64,000 nucleotides of DNA from Colocasia esculenta (GCA_014218235.1 JACBKR010000781.1:1-64000), one strand, 5' to 3'. Counted from the stretch's first letter, positions 11,701-22,754 are shown. The notes: a model not told the origin generated them from the sequence alone. Program-made: numbers and translations.

Positions 11701-13286
11701 CCTGTGTGTCGCCTTTTCGGTCTGAGAAGGGACTTGGCAACCTGTAGATCTTGGCAACATGTAGATCAAAGTTTTTCGCTTCCGCTGCGACTCGATTTTC
11801 TTGGCACTGTGTTGTTCCTAGTGCAGTGCTACTCTAGTCTTTTCGTCCGGTGCTCGACACTTGAGGGCTTGTCCACGAGAAAGGTTGTTACCGTTACCTG
11901 GGACCCCCAGCCCCGCGTGTCTGTTAGAGGGAGTTCTCTGGGCGGTAGGCGTACTCAAGTCACGGACTTGGAGCATAAGGGGAAAACGGTGGGGACAGCG
12001 GCGTAGAATCGTTTGTAGAGCTCTCTTAACTGGTCTGGTTCTCCGAGGTAGTGTGGTGCTCTTACGGTGCGGATCAGCTAGTCCTTTCTCACTGCCTCAC
12101 TCTTCGTGGTTCCGGAACTATTTAGAGGGGTCGGGCGTGGGACCGTAGTCCGGCAAGACTACGACAGTTGTGGTTGTTCTTAGTCCGTGTCTCACTCCGA
12201 CGGGAGGTGCTAGACATGGACTGTTGGTCGAGGGTAAGACGCCTGGCACACCTGATCGGCTGACTAGTGTAGCGTTCTGTAGCTAGTGTGTTTGTCCATA
12301 CAGTTTTTACTGTATGTGTTTACAGCTGGGTCCTTGTGGTGCCTTGTGTACACAGGTTTTTCGGTTCCACTGAGTAGCTTAGATCGACGACTATGTATTT
12401 TCTTTCACGCTTCCGCACTTGACTCTGTTTAGTAGAATAGACTTTACTGCTTTATTTAATTATTGCACATTAGTTCTATTCTACTGTTAGAACTAGTGGG
12501 AGATTGGTAGTCCCCATTGGGCTTCTTCTTGAAGCTCACTCCCTGTATTGTAGGTGAGACTTCACAGCAGCTCCCTCCGCGGCGGACTGAGGAGATGGGC
12601 CCGCAGTAGTCGGCGTCTCTAGTGGCAGTGTTCCCCCAGTAGTTGTACTTCACCCTCGGGGTATGCCCCTAAGGGACGTATTCTTTCCTGTTTATTTTAG
12701 CACTTGTACTTTGTTTACTTTGAGACTGTACTAGACTGTTACTTAGTGTTGGACACTCTTCGTTCACTTGTGGTGCACTTTAGTACTTTTGTTGTTATTT
12801 ATTTTTGTTACATATCTTGTTAGACCGATCTTTTAGCCCTTCCGGGTCTCCAGACTCGTGGGCGACGGTGCTGGTGTTCGGATCCTTGGTGAGAATCGGG
12901 GATCTAGGCGCCGGAGTTGTTACATATATGGACTCCCGAAGAAGCACCTTGAGGTAGTCCTCTTGGCACTTGAAACGCAACATAAGATGCAAGTTATCCA
13001 TGGCACTAATAACAAAAGGTTCCTTGATGTCACACCTGGAAGCAAGATGCGAACGGATCTCGGGGAAAGCCGGCCTCCTGTACGCCGTCTTGGCAACAAT
13101 GGAGAAGAGGAAAGGCTTGAGAGATGCTTCCATCTCCTCTTTAGAGAAGAATACTGCCGGTTCACCATGAACTGTAAAGGCCGGAAGATGAACATCTGTA
13201 ACAACTTCGGGAAGAACTAGGGAAGCTGCAACCACCTTAGCAAAAGAGAGGCTGCCCACCGAAGGTGACCCCCCGGGGGCTGCCAT
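8763..13286 (-). pseudogene. LINE ORF1 protein (DUF4283 + CCHC knuckle), split by LTR insertion
   Basis: The reading frame starts at 13286, runs to 12925, and continues in the same frame from 10362 to the stop at 8763. Without the insertion it is 1962 nt, or 653 aa, with no stop or frameshift. The N-terminal 120 residues (FAKVV, then FSKEEMEASLKPF and MDNLHLMLRFKCQEDYLKV) are the first half of a DUF4283 domain; the second half follows after the insertion (VPVWVEFLELPINLY). A zinc knuckle of the form CX2CX4HX4C (CFSCHHLGHSKDAC) follows, then a long variable tail rich in Ser, Pro and acidic residues. In plant L1 elements this protein is the nucleic-acid-binding ORF1 product. The two visible open frames are halves of one protein, not two genes. 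Confidence 0.85.
10368..12924 (+). mobile_element. Solo LTR of a long-LTR Ty3/gypsy-like element
   Basis: It starts TGTAACATCCC and ends GGAGTTGTTACA; the outermost 7 bases are perfect inverted repeats (TGTAACA/TGTTACA). The 5-bp target duplication TATAT lies at 10363-10367 and 12925-12929, inside the LINE ORF1. There is no primer-binding site, polypurine tract or gag-pol, so it is a solo LTR of 2557 bp. Two blocks (10390-10740 and 11420-11720) are packed with short inverted repeats built on GTCGC/GCGAC. Near the 3' end (about 12650) is CCTCGGGGTATG, shared with the other long LTRs in the window. Assignment to the Tekay/Del chromovirus group is inference from LTR length and ends. Confidence 0.85.
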
Positions 13287-13396
13287 GGCCGACCAACCCC
13301 ACTAGGTCAAGAAGAAAAACGCAGAGCTTCTCTCTCTAAAAAACCAGATAGAGAGCTAAGTAACTCATTATATTGGGATGACACACATGTACATAG

Positions 13397-14256
13397 TAGA
13401 TGATGATTGCTAGATGCATTGCATGTAGTATGAACATCATGTTAGTAGGACCATCCACCCTGGTCGGGAAAAAAAAAGTTACTAGGACCATCCACTTCTC
13501 AGAGAATCTAACTGGTCTCGGCAGAGACTGTACATTATCCCTCAATTCTTTAGCACATGTAGCTTCAGCAAATATTTGTAGGATGGCACTTTTAGTGAAG
13601 TGAGGTAGGCTTCATCTATGTCTAAAGATCTTCCATCACTAGTCCTCTCATTTTCCTTCTCCGAAATAGCAGTTGTTAATGCAATCAAACAGTTCTTTAT
13701 AGAGTTCAACATCTCAACAATTATAGGTCATTCGTTCTTATTTGTTGACATGATTAGAGTGTTATTCACATACTCACATCCACCCTTATTCACTTGAATA
13801 GATATCGAGTTTGGAGTTCATGAATTATAAGAGGACATTGACTGAAACTTATTTTTCTCTGAATTTAGTTTAACCGATTCACAAGGCAATTGAAATGTTA
13901 TAGACTTAAATATACGTATATTGATTATCTTTTATTATATTATAAACACTTTAAAATTTTGTGATCATGTGTATTCGTATGTTATTTATAATTTAATATT
14001 TAATTATAATGTGTCATTGATTTATTTGATATTATTATCGGTGATATGTGTATAGAACACGTGAAATGAGCTAAAAATAATATTAAATTTTGAGTTTTGC
14101 AAAGAAACTATTTTTTGAAAAAAAATTGCAAGTAAAGGAACGTTAAATGGGAAATACACATGATCCATTTTCCTACAAGTGCAACCATATGCGACAGGCT
14201 CTGTATACATGATTTGTGAGTCTAGCTCACGGTGTTCACTTGCGCTAACTGCTAAG
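13397..14256. other. AT-rich intergenic DNA
   Basis: No gene or repeat recognised. The sequence becomes strongly AT-rich after about 13880. Confidence 0.4.
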
Positions 14257-14438
14257 GAGAAAGATTTATTGTACTTTCATATTGCACTTAAATGTAATAT
14301 AATTAGACACACAAATTTATGTGATATTTAATAATTAAATTGTCATTTTATCACTTCTCATGTGAGAGATGTCACATAAATTATTACTTAATCATATTAT
14401 ACTTAAAATATAATATATAAATATAATAAATCTTTCTC
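14257..14438. mobile_element. Mutator-type MITE, copy 2
   Basis: Begins GAGAAAGATTTATTGTACTT and ends AATAAATCTTTCTC, the same ends as the element at 2.55 kb. It is flanked by a perfect 10-bp direct repeat AACTGCTAAG on each side. Internal sequence is AT-rich and non-coding. The perfect duplication implies a fairly recent insertion. Confidence 0.85.
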
Positions 14439-15728
14439 AACTGCTAAGATGTTGCGGAGATCCGCAGCTCAAAGATGCGACGCCACCTGCACGCCCACTA
14501 CTTTTTTGTGCAGTCAACTCCAACAATCTCAATAGTCGTCGTGTCATCGGTTTTTTTTGGATAAATCTAAGCAAAAAAAATTAGAATTTCGAAGAGGATC
14601 AGATACCAGCAGATCTTAGAGTTGCAACCCTTTACTTGTGCCAGCCATTTAAAAAAAAAAGAACAGCCATTAACCTCTCAAACCTTCATCATTTCTGTTA
14701 GATTAATCCTGATGCAGGCCATTTTGAGAACAACAGAAGCCAAAAGAAAGTTAAAAAAACTTGGGCAATCCTACCCGTTGATCTTTCGGACATGACAAGG
14801 AAAGCAAAAAGAGAAAGAAACGAAAAGGTGGTTCTGATGTAACTTGTAGTTTACATGTCAGACAGCTGGCAACGATAACATCTTTTCACCTGTCCAGGAC
14901 ATCGACAAACGAGTGAGTTAGGTCAAACTAGTGGTTAGGTATGCATTCTAATGACTGCTTAATTGCCTAGTATTTACAAGGTTGGGTATGCCACCTCAGA
15001 GTGGGTGTTTTAAGAGACTGAAAAGATTTGCTTAGATGAAACGGCGAATGGTTATGCTTACAAGTAATGAGGGTTACCAGAACTAAGTGCAATTAATCGA
15101 ATTAAAAGTACTAGTAGTAGTAGACTCTTGACTTCTTGTTGCATACAACACAACGGGTCTCCACACCCGACAATCAACTAGACATTTACAAGGGACTGGA
15201 GCCTGTTTCCAGTAAACCCGAGCCCAGAGTTGGGTCAGATTGGGTCGGATCCTAGGTTGGAATTTTTTTAAAAAAATCATAGGCCGTACCCAACGGCTAG
15301 CTAGGGAGGCCCTTTTGAGTCTACTCCTCATCTCTGTATGCAAATGGAGCCGTACGGGTGTTCACCTGAAATTTCCCGCCTGCATGGTTGGTGACGAAGC
15401 GCAGCCTCAGCATGGTGCCTCTTGCAAACAGGCCCGGACCGGCCCTGGTGCATTGCGGTGTGCACAGAACAAGGGTGCAGCGAGCGAGGACAGAAGACCC
15501 GCAGCAAGGGAGAGTGAGACTTATCACCGTCGTAGAAGTAGATTAAACTCGTTAGGTTTAACACGATCCGATTTGATTCAGTTTAAGATTATTTTTTAAT
15601 TTGACTTAACTCTAACTAATGTAACTATTAAATTGAATAAAGTATTTTATGTTAAATCAATTCGCTTTGATTTTTTTATTGCAATTTGTAACACTTGAAT
15701 TGAATTTAATTTAAAAAATTAGGTTTAG
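14439..15728. other. Intergenic DNA without recognised gene
   Basis: Contains poly-A/poly-T stretches and short open frames on both strands around 15.1-15.6 kb with no recognisable domain. The end (15545-15720) is rich in TTCGATTT/AAATTGAA words like those in the MITE at 17.0 kb. Confidence 0.35.
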
Positions 15729-16165
15729 TTTTTTTTTTTTTTTTTTAAAATATAATGGCCAAAATTGGCCAATTATTTTATTAATAAAACTGAAGGAAAG
15801 AGAAACATTGACAATAACCCAAAATAGATAAATCAGAAAAAAATATCTAAAACTCTATAGAGGATCTATCTCAGGAATGAGTTCACCAGATAACATCCAG
15901 AGGTCGTAATCCCGGACGACGTGAACAGCGCCCGATTTATTCTTCATCTGAATCTATTTCGGATGCCTCAGTATGAAACGAAAACCCACGTATGAAGATA
16001 TTCTTTGCTTTCGCAAGTTCAACGACAGAAAGAGCCTTCTTCTACATATCTGTAGATGGTATTAGCAGTATCATGTGAATTGTATCATTTTGTCACACAG
16101 GGCTAGAAGACCGTTCTCTAGTAATCGGTAAAGAAATTCTGACTCCTCCTTTCGGTTTAATTTTA
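15729..16165 (-). mobile_element. 5'-truncated copy of the ORF1-only LINE family
   Basis: A T run at 15729-15746 is the poly(A) tail of a minus-strand element. From there to about 16165 the sequence aligns with the 3' end of the LINE at 8658-9070: shared stretches include TATCTAAAACTC.ATAGA, ATGAGTTC.CCA and GAACGTTC/GACCGTTC followed by GTAATCGGTAAA. It covers the last part of ORF1 and the 3' UTR only, with frameshifts. The homology stops abruptly at a CCTTTCGG sequence, as expected for 5' truncation. A possible imperfect target repeat (GGTTTA-GTTTT / GGTTTA-ATTTT) is too weak to rely on. Confidence 0.75.
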
Positions 16166-16481
16166 TTTTTTGAGTTGACACGAAAAAAGAACACCGTTAG
16201 ATTAGGAGGAGCAAAGACCTCATATTAATTAAGGAGTGTTGAATTGTCTAAAGTTGATCATTTTGAGAAAGGTTACAACTCTCTTCAAGTCTGTTGGCCC
16301 CAATATTCATAAAGAACTGTGTATAAATGTTTGGAAAGAGCGAGTTAAGTGCATAAACTTACATCCTTATCTACCAAGTAGAAATTAGGGGCAGTGCTTA
16401 ATAAATGAAGAAAAATATTGTCATGGTCCATGTGAAGGGTTCGCGTGCATGGTTAAATTTTAACCTGTATTATGAATAAGA

Positions 16482-16660
16482 GAAAGATTTATTATACGTG
16501 TATATTACACTTTAAGTGTAATATGACTAGACAATAACTCATATGACACTCCTCACATGAGGAGTGATAAAGTGACAATCTAATTGTTGTATATTTGTAT
16601 GCCACATGAATTTGTTACCTAGTTAAAGTACAATATACAAGTGCAATAAATCTTTCTCTG
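16482..16660. mobile_element. Mutator-type MITE, copy 3
   Basis: Begins GAGAAAGATTTATTATAC and ends GCAATAAATCTTTCTC. Left flank TATGAATAA and right flank TGTGAATAA form a 9-bp target duplication with one mismatch. Same family as the copies at 2.55 and 14.26 kb. Confidence 0.8.
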
Positions 16661-17015
16661 TGAATAATTTGATATGTGAGAATTGATAGGACTCTTGAGC
16701 TGCCCCCATTGACTTTAGTGGGCTTGGATCCAATCCATCTTGAGAGAGAAGACAAAGAGGGAGAAAAGCTAGGTTAATCTTGAATTGGACATTATGTCTT
16801 TTCTCACTCTTTAGTTGCCTTCAAAATAGGTGCTACGGGCAAAAGTAATAGGAGGGTATATGTAGTATTCATGATCTTATATGTCCTTTCAACTTCTCTC
16901 TTTCTCTTTTGACAAGATAGAACTGAGTCAAATTAATTTAAACGTCAAAAAGTCGGCTTTAAAAATAATATCTCGAGATTAACTACCTTTCAAGTCGGAT
17001 CATGCTCAGCCAAAA

Positions 17016-17358
17016 GTAGGGTTATTTATTATTCAGATTAACTCGAAAAATCGAACCGAATCGGTCGGACCGGTTCGGTTCAGTTCAGGTTGAGAGAGTG
17101 ATCAGTTCAGTTCGTTTTTTTTTTTAAATCGAATTGAATCGAACATATAATAACAATAAATAAATATATATTTTTTCACAATTGAAACCATGGTGCAATG
17201 AGTTAGCGCTCCCATATACATGGGCAAGTGTTGGGTTCGAAACCCAACATTGCTTAAGTTTGTTTTTTTTTCGGTTCAATTTGAACCAATGTTCAGTTCA
17301 GTTCGGTTCAACCCAAAAATTGAGTTGAATCAGACCGAATCAGACCGTAAACAACCCT
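17016..17358. mobile_element. hAT-like MITE with embedded tRNA-like module
   Basis: Flanked by an 8-bp direct repeat AGCCAAAA (17008-17015 and 17359-17366), the target size of hAT elements. The ends are imperfect inverted repeats (AGGGTTATTTA and TAAACAACCCT). The interior consists of GGTTCGGTTC/GAACCGAA type words. At 17186-17255 lies a tRNA-like stretch with an A-box-like TGGTGCAATGAGTTAGCGC and a perfect T-arm (TTGGG, loop TTCGAAA, CCCAA). Confidence 0.65.
17186..17255 (+). repeat. tRNA-like (SINE head or pseudo-tRNA) module
   Basis: The T-arm (17231-17247) has a 5-bp stem and the B-box form GGTTCGAAACC. The putative anticodon arm (CCCAT...ATGGG) does not have a normal 7-base loop, and no acceptor stem pairs, so this is not a functional tRNA gene. 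A tRNA-derived SINE head is the likeliest origin. Confidence 0.45.
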
Positions 17359-17366
17359 AGCCAAAA

Positions 17367-18480
17367 ACACGACAGCAATTGACCCCTCTTGTCACTTAAC
17401 TCCGTCTCGACTAGTCGAAGCCCAGATTGACCAAACCAACCTCATCTTGAGTATCTTTTAGGTCGGTTACCTGAAGCCACATCGTTATGGTCGGCCAAAC
17501 CGACCCACGTCAAGAATCTTATATGAAAGTGTTAAACCTCCTAAACAAATAGTTATTTTGAAATGGATCATATATAGCTCCCAAACAAAATAACAAATGA
17601 ATCTTATACTCGATCAATTACATTCCATTAGCCTACGGAGTAAAAAGCTGATAATCACATCCCTCCAAGCATGGGGGGCCTTCTTCCAGAGGACCAGAGC
17701 TTTTCAGAAAACTCATTGTTGACCCAGATCCCATAGTTTTTAACAATAGAAATATTATTGGGATCCATAGGAGTCAAAAGCAGGTGGACAAGTAAAAAAT
17801 TTAAAGCCCAAAACGTACCCTCCTCAGGGAAATTCATGAAAATGACATGTGATTCAGAAGTAAATCCCGAGATCAAATAATCTGTGGTAGTAATAAATTT
17901 AAGCTAGTAGATATTCAGGAAAATTACCGGTATAATTTAGATTCTTTATAAATAACTGCTATGTAAAGTGATATATTTAAAAAGCCGATTCCCACTCTGC
18001 CTATATGACAATTATGTTGAGATTGTCATGATGGTTTAAAAATTCAATTGCACTATTTGACAAGAAGCACTGGACATCCGCTTTTCAGAATGAAATAATT
18101 ATTGTTTTAATGAGAGAATGAATTTCATCACACCTCCGTACTATTTTAAAAGGGAGGTAACCATTTTTTATTTGTAAAAATTAATTTTGACCCTTGAGAA
18201 GTGGCCTCCCCCACGCTTTTGAAAATGAAAGTAACTTCTCTCTCCTCAAAATGGTGAGCGATTTACACAAGCGGATGACTCTTTACAGACATTTGAAACT
18301 GCTTTTCACTACTTGTCAGAGATTTTTATGTTGGAATCCATGTTCAACTTCTTTTCAAACCCCACCTAATTACATCTAATCTGCTTGTGTACTCTTGAAA
18401 CCCTCCGGAAATAAATATGAGGACCCCTACAGTACACAAGTATAATTATTATATTATTTTTAAAATAAAATAATATTTTT
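17367..18480. other. AT-rich intergenic DNA
   Basis: Only short open frames; nothing recognised. Confidence 0.35.
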
Positions 18481-19940
18481 TTTACGGGGGATCCACTTTC
18501 GTGTCCCGCTGCGCATCTCCTCTAGTACGCATTGCGGCGCACCTCGATCCGTCGGACAAGATTTTGTCTTTACGAAGCTCTAGAGATGAGTGGGGAGCGA
18601 GGGGCATCATCATATGATAGGGGTATTTTGGGAACAACAACATTAATGGTGGCTGGAAAGACGTGGGACTCCTTTGACCAGCGCTTTGACCGTGGCAGGA
18701 GTGGCAAAGGCTGATATGTAATGTCAGAATCAGCGCCTCTCCAACGCCAGCCAACTCACCCCCAGCACCATCTGGCTGGCCGCTGCACGTGCTACCAGCG
18801 CTACGCAGCAAGCTGCGAGTGGCAGCGCAGTACCGCCGCTAGCGGTGCGGCACGCACACACCCCGCCCCCCCCCCCCCCCTCTCTCTGGAAACAACATCA
18901 CAAGTCGCGCCCAATCAATGCTGCCCCACCACGGCACCACCCCTCCTGTGTTCTACAATGTACTGCGATCATACACTTGTCTCGTTCCCAGGGACAGATT
19001 CTATGTGAGCCCAACTCCACACCAAATCTAACGGTAGCTTCATGGGCAATGCAGTGGAACGGTACGGGGGTTTCTGGGGCGTTGGGGGATCATCTTACCT
19101 TTCCTAAATTGGACAACGCGACTGGCTGGAACCCGGGGGGAGGTTGGCATCGCTCCCGTTATTAATTAGCCAACGCGGCAGGGGTGGGTAAAGTCCGAAA
19201 CAAGCACTAGCGGGGTTCCAAGCAGCCTGATCATCACCGATCTGAATCATTAATTTTCCCCGGTCGCGACGAGACCAGTGCACCCGCTTTCCGCTGGGCA
19301 CGTGGCACCACGTGGGGCCTCTTGTCACTCCTCCAGAGTGATCCTCCGGTTATCAATGATAATAACTTATCACCGTCCAAAAAAACACCCAAGGGTGGTT
19401 AAAGGTCGCTTCCGGCGCACTACGCCCGCAGCCACACGGGGAGCGACGTGGCCTAGATGCCCTGCGCCCAGCTGGGCCGAGAAAGCGACAAAACAATGCG
19501 AAACTGGGAGTAGGCGACAAGCGGTGGGATGTCCTTTCATTGGTCGGCGAGCTAAATATGAGATCGTCGGGGATGGGGGAGGACTGAGGAGAGATGCCCT
19601 GTGACCACCCCCGATATAATTTCACCCCTTGTCTTCCGTTGGCTACCCGCGCTGTGCCGGCCTCTCTGTTGCCCTCCTGTTCAATGGGATTGGAGAGAGG
19701 AAGGCACACAAGGGGCGCGGAGCAAGAAGAAGAGTGTGGTGGAGATAAATGGCCCCTCCCCCCTCTAGGAGTGCAGCTTGTCATGTTGCGCAGGTACGTC
19801 TCTTTGACTGCTGGAGTGCTGTTCCCTGTGAAGACTACGACCTCAGAGATGGTATTCGAGAGAGACGGACGAGAGAGACGGACCTCCTCCCCTCCCCCCC
19901 CCCCATCCTTTATTTATTTATTTATTTATTTTTTGGGAAA
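18481..19940. other. GC-rich region with unrecognised open frames
   Basis: GC content is clearly higher than in the flanks and CpG is frequent. Open frames exist on both strands, the longest being 143 codons on the minus strand (19353-19784), none with a recognisable domain. A GATATAAT sequence at about 19610 and a strong donor-like CAGGTACGT at about 19790 could belong to a plus-strand transcript starting near 19640, but no following exon was found. A 15-C run lies at 18866-18880 and a TTTA microsatellite at about 19910-19930. Part of the right side may be 3' UTR of the trihelix gene. Confidence 0.4.
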
Positions 19941-20264
19941 TCATCACAATAAACAAATGTGTATATGAGCACGACCTGGCCATATGCCGTACTATTTCGT
20001 GGGTTTGGAGCTCTCGCAGAAGGGGGGGTGGGGACCGAAGCAAAATTTGTTTGGGTTCATGATGGGGTGCCAAAAATAAGATTATTTACTTCATGAATTA
20101 TAAACAAGAAAGATTAGCACAAACATTTAGCAGCTCTCTCTCGTAGGTAGGAGGCGAAGGAGGAGGGAAGAGAAGAGAAGAGAAGAAATAATGATGGACA
20201 CGAGTGGTAAGAAGGAAAGAACTGGAAACAGCCCCCACACCCCGTATTCACGGGGCTCGGGAAT

Positions 20265-20296
20265 GGTGGTGGTGGTGGTGGTGCTGCTGCTGCTGC
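20265..20296. repeat. (GGT)n(GCT)n microsatellite in 3' UTR
   Basis: Six GGT followed by five GCT-type units just downstream of the stop codon of the minus-strand trihelix gene. Confidence 0.85.
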
Positions 20297-20317
20297 CGGT
20301 TGTGGGTGGTGGTGGAC

Positions 20318-22403
20318 TTATCTAGAGTTCTCGTTGCGGTGGTGGTCGGAGACGAGGGCGTGGACGGCGCCGGCAAGGTTGTTGACGGCGTCGATGAGGC
20401 CCGCCAGGCCTTGCCGGTTCATCTCCGTCCGGTCCTCCTCCACGCGGAGCCGTCGCTCCTCCAGCTCCAGCAGGTCGCGGTGACGCTTGTCTCGACGCTC
20501 CTCGCACGCCAGCAGCGCCCGGGCCAGCACCGACGCGCTCCGCACGACGCTCGATCCCAGGCTCCTGGTCTTCCGGCGTTTAGCGTCGGAGTCCTCGCGG
20601 TCGTTCTCGTCCGTTTCCGAGGAGCTCGACATCTCTGAAGAAGACAAGTAGCCAGTATAAGTAGAACAATAGCAGCTACTGAAAAGGACGTTCTGGTAAA
20701 GACTCGGGGCCTCGGAAACTAATAGGCTGATGCAGATTATATAGATATTGTGAAAACTTCTTGGTGGGCTATTTGAGGACCTCGAAATCTATATATGGGA
20801 TCCTTGATCCTTCTGCAGGTGTCCACTACGTGGAATGGAATAATACGAAGAAAAAGTAGAGCTATAACAAGATACATGGCTGTCCAAGTATGGTCCTCCT
20901 AAAATCTACAACTAGAGTGTTCCTCCTACGATCGACTGAGAAATCATGCATGCGTTCCACTTTGGTTTAAGAACTGCAATGCAGTGCATGCCCAGGGTGG
21001 CTACGCAACTCGGTCACTGATAGATGCTGAAAGGTTCAACATATATAATGCTCCCGATCGATACGAAGGAAGGAGATAAAGCTGATGGAAAAGCTCATTC
21101 TTTCAAAATATTATCGCCAAACAGGAGTAGACAAAAGGAGAACGAGAAAGGTGTTCGCGTGATGATCAAAAGAAAGCAGCAAAACAGGCCAAACCAAGGC
21201 AGATTCCCACCATATCACACAAAGAGCATTCCTTTATTTTTATAAAAAACTGGACAGGCACCCTTTTCATCTTGAAACGTCAAACAGCTAACTGGTTGCA
21301 CACATGAGACTGTTTCGATAACTCGACAGTGCTTTTGGAAAACCCAGTGAAGAAACAACTTACGATTGGAGGAACTTTACTCTCTTTTAAATTTCTATGC
21401 GATCATAAGATGAAAAACTCGGCCTTTCTGTTCGAATAATCGAAAGAAATGAAAAGAGAAAAACGGAGAAAGAATGGCGACACTTTTAGAAATGGAATGT
21501 CTATAGCAGCTGACCGGAGACCGACGGTTGGCGGTGCTGCTCCTGTCCCTGCTGCAAGAGAGGTGGCGGAGGAGGAGGCAGCGGAGGAGGCAGCGGAGCC
21601 GGCGCATGAGTCGGAGTTGCTACCTGCTGCTGGACCTGAAGGGATGGGAGTGTGGATGGCGGTGCCGGCGCCGTCGCTGATGCCGGCAGGAGAGGAGGTG
21701 GTGGCGGCGGTGGCGGGCGAGGAACGAGTGGGGTGGTATTGGAGACGACAGCCTTGTGGGCGTTCCTTCGGTTAAGGACGTCGGTGAGGGCCTGGAAGAC
21801 GTCTTGGACGAGGTTAGAAGGGAGGTTGCGCTCCTTGCGCTCGTGCTTCTCCATGGTCCAGTAGGAAGGCGCGAGGCTGTTGTGCTTCTTATCGTCGACT
21901 TTGCCACCGCTGCCCCCCTCGGAGGAGGACGACGAGCACCTCCGAGACTCGTAGTCGCGGACCTTCTTGTAGTCGCGGAGCAGGTTGTCCCACTTGTCGT
22001 TGCACTGGTTCTGGCTCCGAAAGCACTGGTGGTTCCAGCAGTAGTTCTCCACCCACTTCCACCGCTGCTCCGCCGACCTGCAGTTCTGGGGGCTCTGCCC
22101 GGGGGGCGCCTGGTGCATCTGATGCTTGGCGTCGGGCGTCCCCCGCGCGCGCCGCTCGTCGTCGAGGCGCTTGGCGGTGATGAGGACGAGGGTCTCGTGG
22201 AGCGTCCAATTGCCCTTGCGGTACTCACGCGGCAGCTGGGAGGTGGAGGAGTTGGGGGAGGCCGGGGCAGTGTTGGCATTGGGCGCCTGGTGGGGAAGGA
22301 AGCCCGCGGGGGACGGCAGCGGGGAGTGGTGGTGGTCCGGGAGGATCAGGGCGGCGGAGCGGGGCTGGGGGTTGGGGTTTGAGTTTGGAGGGTGGTCGGA
22401 CAT
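20318..22403 (-). CDS. ASR3: Trihelix transcription factor, ASR3-like (two exons)
   Basis: Exon 1 is 22403-21515 and exon 2 is 20634-20318, with an intron of about 880 bp. The donor CCG|GTCAGC and acceptor TTCTTCAG|AG are both phase 1, so the frame joins exactly to give 401 aa. Residues about 60-155 form the trihelix (Myb/SANT-like) domain with its spaced tryptophans: GNW(66)TLHETLVLI, RW(115)KWVE and NDKW(138)DNLLRDYKKV. Residues 180-210 (SYWTMEKHERKERNLPSN) match the conserved segment after the domain in Arabidopsis ASR3 and relatives. A proline-rich, low-complexity stretch follows (about 225-290). Exon 2 encodes a basic KRRK motif and a charged helical C-terminus (LLACEERRDKRHRDLLELEERRLRVEEDRTE), also typical of ASR3. 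In Arabidopsis ASR3 is a nuclear transcriptional repressor in immune signalling; the same role here is inference. The ATG at 22403 is the first in frame. The extra N-terminal Pro/Ser/Asn-rich 55 residues and the Pro tract make it longer than the family norm. No disabling mutation is visible. Confidence 0.88.
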
Positions 22404-22539
22404 GGTTTTCTGGGCATTTGAGATGGCCCCCTTGAGAAGAGCAATATATTAATAATTTTTACTCCTTCCTGGTTAGACACTGGGTAGTAAGTAACATGGG
22501 GGGTGTGTGTGCGCCTCTGATGTATGTGCATCTCCACTC

Positions 22540-22690
22540 TACTCTACTCTCTTACCCAAATGAAAAGAATGAGAAGAGAGAGAAAGAGTACTACATGTGG
22601 TGTTGGTGAGAGACAGAGACCTGGGGGGTTTTGTGTGGCGTTTTCTGTGTGTGATAAGTTCTCTTGTTTTCAATTCTTCTTTATAGAGAA
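22540..22690 (-). promoter_or_regulatory. Putative core promoter and CT-rich leader of the trihelix gene
   Basis: On the minus strand a TATA box (TCTATAAAGAAG) lies at about 22679-22687, some 280 bases before the ATG. Downstream on the same strand is a CT-rich leader (22555-22600, with CTCTCTCTTTCTCTTCTC), typical of plant 5' leaders. Start site not determined. Confidence 0.5.
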
Positions 22691-22754
22691 CAGCCAAGGG
22701 TGAGATCAACGGGGCTCGCTTGCTGGGGTTCCCTTTTTTTTGTTGACTTTCTAC

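Larger units (their letters stand above)
8658..13381 (-). mobile_element. Full-length ORF1-only LINE, interrupted by a solo LTR
   Basis: The element runs right to left. It is bounded by a perfect 15-bp target duplication, CACACATGTACATAG, at 8643-8657 and 13382-13396. At its 3' (left) end there is a poly-T run on the plus strand, i.e. a poly(A) tail, preceded on the minus strand by AATAAAAACTTCGGCC. Removing the 2557-bp LTR insertion and one 5-bp duplication leaves 2162 bp: a short 5' leader of about 95 nt, one ORF, a short 3' UTR and the tail. No endonuclease or reverse transcriptase sequence is present. Because the duplication sits at both natural ends, the element was inserted as this short form and is not a later deletion at this locus. 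Confidence 0.85.

Noticed and set aside
12795..13286. Stand-alone 163-codon gene on the minus strand
   Set aside because: It is the N-terminal part of the LINE ORF1; the frame continues at 10362 once the solo LTR and its TATAT duplication are removed.
17186..17255. A tRNA gene
   Set aside because: The T-arm is good but no acceptor stem and no normal anticodon loop can be formed.
19353..19784. 143-codon minus-strand protein gene
   Set aside because: No recognisable domain, and the GC-rich region opens frames on both strands.
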